Assembly: GCF_000190315.1 (NCBI RefSeq)
Contig: NC_015151.1
Coordinates: forward strand, 744,001 to 808,000
DNA: 64,000 bases
Source of the DNA: Vulcanisaeta moutnovskia 768-28
GTDB lineage: Archaea > Thermoproteota > Thermoprotei > Thermoproteales > Thermocladiaceae
Direction of reading: 5' to 3'
The position numbers and the translations under genes were made by a program. Position 1 is the first letter of the stretch; each line of letters begins with the position of its first letter. Below are positions 61,912-64,000 of the stretch, piece after piece. The notes under the pieces are model-generated. The model made no database searches, was not told the origin of the DNA, and saw only the letters and a list, made by a program, of their open reading frames with translations.

Positions 61912-62391
61912 TTATCTATTAATGGAAGTTATGTTAATGATAATTTTACCATTTGAGTATTCATTAAGGAGTTTCAAGTCCCTTATGTGCTCCCTGAACT
62001 TAATTATATGGTTTATCGCATCTTCAATTAATGAGACACCTAAACCGCAGATGTGCCGTTCTGCGGTGATTTCCTCCTTAAATAACCTAATTTCGCCAAG
62101 GGCAATTTTTGTTTTTTCGTAAGACCATCCAAGAGTAATCCAGCGTTTACCAAACCAAATACGGAGACCCAGCTCTTTAGCAGTATTAACGGCATTGCTT
62201 AGGTCTGGGCAAGCTATCTCAAGGTATTTAGGGTGATAGGGAATCATTAATTTACTACTTGCATGTATTGCTAATGCGGTCCAGCCAGTGAATGCGCAGT
62301 TCTGAGCGCCCAGGGCCTTTGCAACCTCGTTAGGTAGTCCAACATTATCAAATACTATACAACGGACACTAAATGTGAATTGCTTCGTCAT
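61912..62391 (-). CDS. Hypothetical protein paired with nucleotidyltransferase-like gene
   Basis: 159 residues, not firmly recognised. The segment CAFTGWTALAIHASSKLMIPYHPKYLEIACPD has the look of a degenerate nucleotidyltransferase-fold entry (cf. TGGTAL in AbiEii-like proteins), and the C-terminal half is helical. It overlaps the preceding gene by 23 nt, implying coupling. A two-component toxin-antitoxin-like or defence role is conceivable because nucleotidyltransferase genes are often paired this way, but there is no direct evidence. Confidence 0.5.
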   Translation of the reverse strand: MTKQFTFSVRCIVFDNVGLPNEVAKALGAQNCAFTGWTALAIHASSKLMIPYHPKYLEIACPDLSNAVNTAKELGLRIWFGKRWITLGWSYEKTKIALGEIRLFKEEITAERHICGLGVSLIEDAINHIIKFREHIRDLKLLNEYSNGKIIINITSINR

Positions 62392-62899
62392 TCAGCCTCA
62401 AACCAATCCTCTTAGCAATCTTTAATAAATCCTTATCAATACCAGCCTGCCGTGATCGCTTAATGAGGTAATGGATATCGAGGTTAGGTAATCTGAGTAA
62501 ATGCTTTACATCCTCTATGTCCTTTCTTTCACCGCTCATTAATTTAAGAATTATCAAATCCTCAATAGATGGAATTAGTAAATCTCCAAAGAATTTGGCT
62601 TTTTCTATAAATTCTTTGTCAAGCGTTAATGGCATATAATTAATATCAATATGGACATCATTTATATCGACATAAAATCCCCATTTTCTCCATTGTACGT
62701 TGTATCCTAGGTCTCGTAATTTATTCGTGATTAGGTCTCTAATTTCCACGCTGAATGGCTTATCTATTGTTAAATCCCAATCGCCAGTCTCCCTAACGAT
62801 GCCGTAAAACGCCAATGCCCTTGCACCTATTAGAAATACTCTAAATCCAAGCTGCTTAAGCATTGAGATTATTACGGAAACTGCCTGAGGTATCTCCAT
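62369..62899 (-). CDS. Nucleotidyltransferase-fold protein (AbiEii/DUF6036-like)
   Basis: 176 residues. FRVFLIGARALAFYGIVRETGDWDLTID is the nucleotidyltransferase core: a GAxAL helix followed by DWDLTID, giving the two catalytic acidic residues in DxD form. HIDINYMPLTL supplies a third acidic position. Then come PSIEDLIILKLMSGERKDIEDV, typical of AbiEii-like and MNT proteins. Such proteins can modify tRNA or proteins, often as toxins. Upstream on the same strand lies a 49-codon gene. Confidence 0.7.
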   Translation of the reverse strand: MEIPQAVSVIISMLKQLGFRVFLIGARALAFYGIVRETGDWDLTIDKPFSVEIRDLITNKLRDLGYNVQWRKWGFYVDINDVHIDINYMPLTLDKEFIEKAKFFGDLLIPSIEDLIILKLMSGERKDIEDVKHLLRLPNLDIHYLIKRSRQAGIDKDLLKIAKRIGLRLNDEAIHI

Positions 62900-62929
62900 T
62901 AATAATGTATTAAGCTCCTAAGATATAAA

Positions 62930-63079
62930 TTAGAATGCTCCTCTTAGCTCATTAATAATATCATTAATTGTTTTACCTATCCGCGTTATCCAATAGGTAG
63001 TGGTTGATGTGCCTATTAATTCTCCATCTCTATTTCTCAATTCAACACCTATCAATGACAGTGGCTCCTTCATATGCAT
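62930..63079 (-). CDS. Small 49-residue protein upstream of the nucleotidyltransferase gene
   Basis: An open frame of 49 codons from ATG 63079 to TAA 62930-62932. The product has the start MHMKEPLSLIGVELRNRDGE and ends in a helix NDIINELRGAF. An in-frame TAG lies shortly upstream, so it cannot be much longer. Codon choice and amino-acid mix look coding. It is 31 nt before the nucleotidyltransferase gene on the same strand, a usual place for a small antitoxin, but no known antitoxin motif is visible. Confidence 0.4.
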   Translation of the reverse strand: MHMKEPLSLIGVELRNRDGELIGTSTTTYWITRIGKTINDIINELRGAF

Positions 63080-63118
63080 AATCCTCGCTTTAGCAAATAG
63101 GCTAGAGAATGGCTAGAA

Positions 63119-63556
63119 ATGCAGGATGTCAAGGAGCTCATTGAGTTGGGCGCTGGCTTACCCGACGGCGAGAAGTTCAGAAGAATAATCGAATTAGCGT
63201 CAAAGGAAGTTAGGGAGCCTGGAAACTTGTCAATTATTGTGCCTGGAACAAGCGTTAGAATGAATGTTAATGTAAGGGGTGATTGCAGGGTTGTGCTTAG
63301 GGTGTGGAGAAAAGACGAAAGTGAAGCATTGAGGATTTATGAGGAGCTTAAGAGGGCTGGTTATGAGGTAACAATGTTCAGTAATGAGGAAGCCCACTTG
63401 GTCTTAATAACACATGCGAATGTTCGTGAAAACACAAGGCTTAGGGAGCCGGTTTGCCGAAAGCTGGATGAGTGGTTTGAGAACGAGAAGGATATAAAAA
63501 GAAAGGGGAGGATAGCCAAAACAATGCAGAACCTAAAGTGCCTCGACAACACCTAA
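63119..63556 (+). CDS. Hypothetical protein
   Basis: 145 residues, not recognised. Helix-rich and charged, starting with VKELIELGAGLPDGEKFRRIIELASKE and ending in a basic stretch (KDIKRKGRIAKTMQNLK). The middle has alternating strands (CRVVLRVWRK, YEVTMFSNEEAHLVLIT). No membrane segment. It stands alone, divergent from the nucleotidyltransferase cassette, and is followed by a run of T. Confidence 0.45.
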   Translation: MQDVKELIELGAGLPDGEKFRRIIELASKEVREPGNLSIIVPGTSVRMNVNVRGDCRVVLRVWRKDESEALRIYEELKRAGYEVTMFSNEEAHLVLITHANVRENTRLREPVCRKLDEWFENEKDIKRKGRIAKTMQNLKCLDNT

Positions 63557-63823
63557 CCCCGCCCAAACCCACGGGCCGACAAATTCTCTTTTTAAAAATC
63601 AAGGAAATGAAGAGTGCGATAATCGGTGCTGGGATTTGAACATAGGTTTTCGCAAAAGCCCATGGTCATTATAATGGAGTAGACGGTTGATAGTACCAAT
63701 TCCTTGGCAGGTTTATTGCTGCCTTATCGATATTGGAAGCCCTAATACCAGGTCTAGTAATATTCAGGACTGAGTTATGCAGGGTAATAATGGTGGAACG
63801 GGGTCCTTGGCGAGATGATTGAC
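63557..63823. other. Intergenic region with relic-like sequence
   Basis: It holds a short segment (63624-63640, minus strand ttcaaatcccagcaccg) like a tRNA T-loop and 3' acceptor side, and a 42-codon plus-strand open stretch at 63694-63822 with no start codon near its beginning. Neither is complete. I see no promoter that would fit an intact gene. Confidence 0.35.
63624..63640 (-). other. tRNA 3'-end-like fragment (possible old attachment site)
   Basis: On the minus strand ttcaaatcccagcaccg equals a T-loop (ttcaaat), the 3' T-stem strand and the start of an acceptor strand. The matching 5' T-stem (ctggg) is absent from the preceding bases, and a poorly paired anticodon-like loop lies too close (about 63645-63665). 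It is therefore a fragment or a decayed tRNA, not a working gene. Confidence 0.3.
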
Positions 63824-64000
63824 TTATTGGGTAGCGTGGGCTGGTTGATGGCGTGTGTAGAGTTCCATGAGCTTAGCCATGACCCTAGACGTCAACTCAT
63901 ACGTAGCCGCGATATTTGAGTTGAGGGACTGAAGCAGGTTAGCTACGTAATCAAGCCTGCCAACAACATCCTTGCGCAACTCATCAATCCTACTGCCTAG
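63824..64000 (-). CDS. Coiled-coil protein, C-terminal part
   Basis: A minus-strand frame open from the right edge to TAA 63824-63826, giving 58 residues. The product contains SRIDELRKDVVGRLDYVANL, then LLQSLN, SRVMAKLMELYTRHQ: heptad-like hydrophobic spacing of a coiled coil. The start lies outside the window. No function can be read from this end. Confidence 0.55.
   Translation of the reverse strand, partial: LGSRIDELRKDVVGRLDYVANLLQSLNSNIAATYELTSRVMAKLMELYTRHQPAHATQ

Noticed and set aside
1-64000. CRISPR array, rRNA operon or intact tRNA gene
   Set aside because: No regularly spaced repeats, no rRNA-like blocks, and no full cloverleaf was found by reading; only a tRNA-like 3' fragment near 63.63 kb.

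Overview
The window looks like chromosomal DNA of a hyperthermophilic crenarchaeon of the Thermoproteales, most like the Vulcanisaeta/Caldivirga group. The signs are a Cren7-type chromatin protein, archaeal GluRS, GatD, Kae1, Elp3, XPD and KsgA-type genes, frequent GTG/TTG starts, and AT-rich TATA elements about 22-28 nt before start codons, which implies leaderless transcripts. Gene density is high and strands are mixed. I see no rRNA, no intact tRNA, no CRISPR array and no intact insertion sequence. The organism call is an inference from gene content, not a database match.

1-17.5 kb: the 3' end of a GlcNAc-1-phosphate transferase-like gene, then the first three of four dispersed histidine-degradation genes: imidazolonepropionase hutI (787-2037), histidine ammonia-lyase hutH (6345-7841) and a ureohydrolase that fits formimidoylglutamase hutG (11768-12664). 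The fourth, urocanate hydratase hutU, is at 17582-19444. Together they would take histidine to glutamate. Interleaved are gltX, threonine synthase, a class I aminotransferase, rpiA, a DHPS-like gene, a cation exchanger, Fe/Mn superoxide dismutase, a VapBC pair, a UPF0324 exporter and a radical SAM gene.

16.1-20.9 kb: a zone of gene decay around intact hutU. It holds a PflX/AmmeMemo-type radical SAM pseudogene with three frameshifts, an archaeal ATPase broken by one in-frame TAA and truncated at its C terminus, and a retropepsin-like gene with two frameshifts.

20.9-39.8 kb: housekeeping and metabolism: a ferritin-VIT1 fusion, acyl-CoA dehydrogenase, nitrilase-family amidase, Elp3, XPD helicase, a proline-rich membrane protein, type IA topoisomerase, TenA, an SDR, a COG2100-like radical SAM protein, an ArsR-like regulator, RNase Z, KsgA, an HD hydrolase, UMP kinase, Cren7 and a diaminopentanoate-dehydrogenase-like enzyme.

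39.8-47 kb: a minus-strand run encoding a fused NuoE-NuoF diaphorase subunit, a large molybdo/tungsto formate dehydrogenase subunit, a Tat-exported beta-helix protein and a DUF1616-like membrane protein. 47-61.6 kb: a second VapBC pair, GatD, SfsA, an overlapping DUF3834-like/MFS/DUF2079 cluster, an SDR/SLC13 pair, two uncharacterised proteins, a GSA-aminotransferase-like enzyme, an isochorismatase-fold protein without the nucleophilic Cys, and Kae1. 61.6-64 kb is accessory: a nucleotidyltransferase-like cassette with an untracked 49-codon gene, a tRNA 3'-end-like relic, and a coiled-coil gene running off the window.

I did not find an unambiguous new multi-gene system. The best leads are the hut enzymes with altered active-site residues, the fdh locus carrying an exported beta-helix protein and a divergent NuoF loop, and the three-gene cassette at 61.9-63.1 kb.
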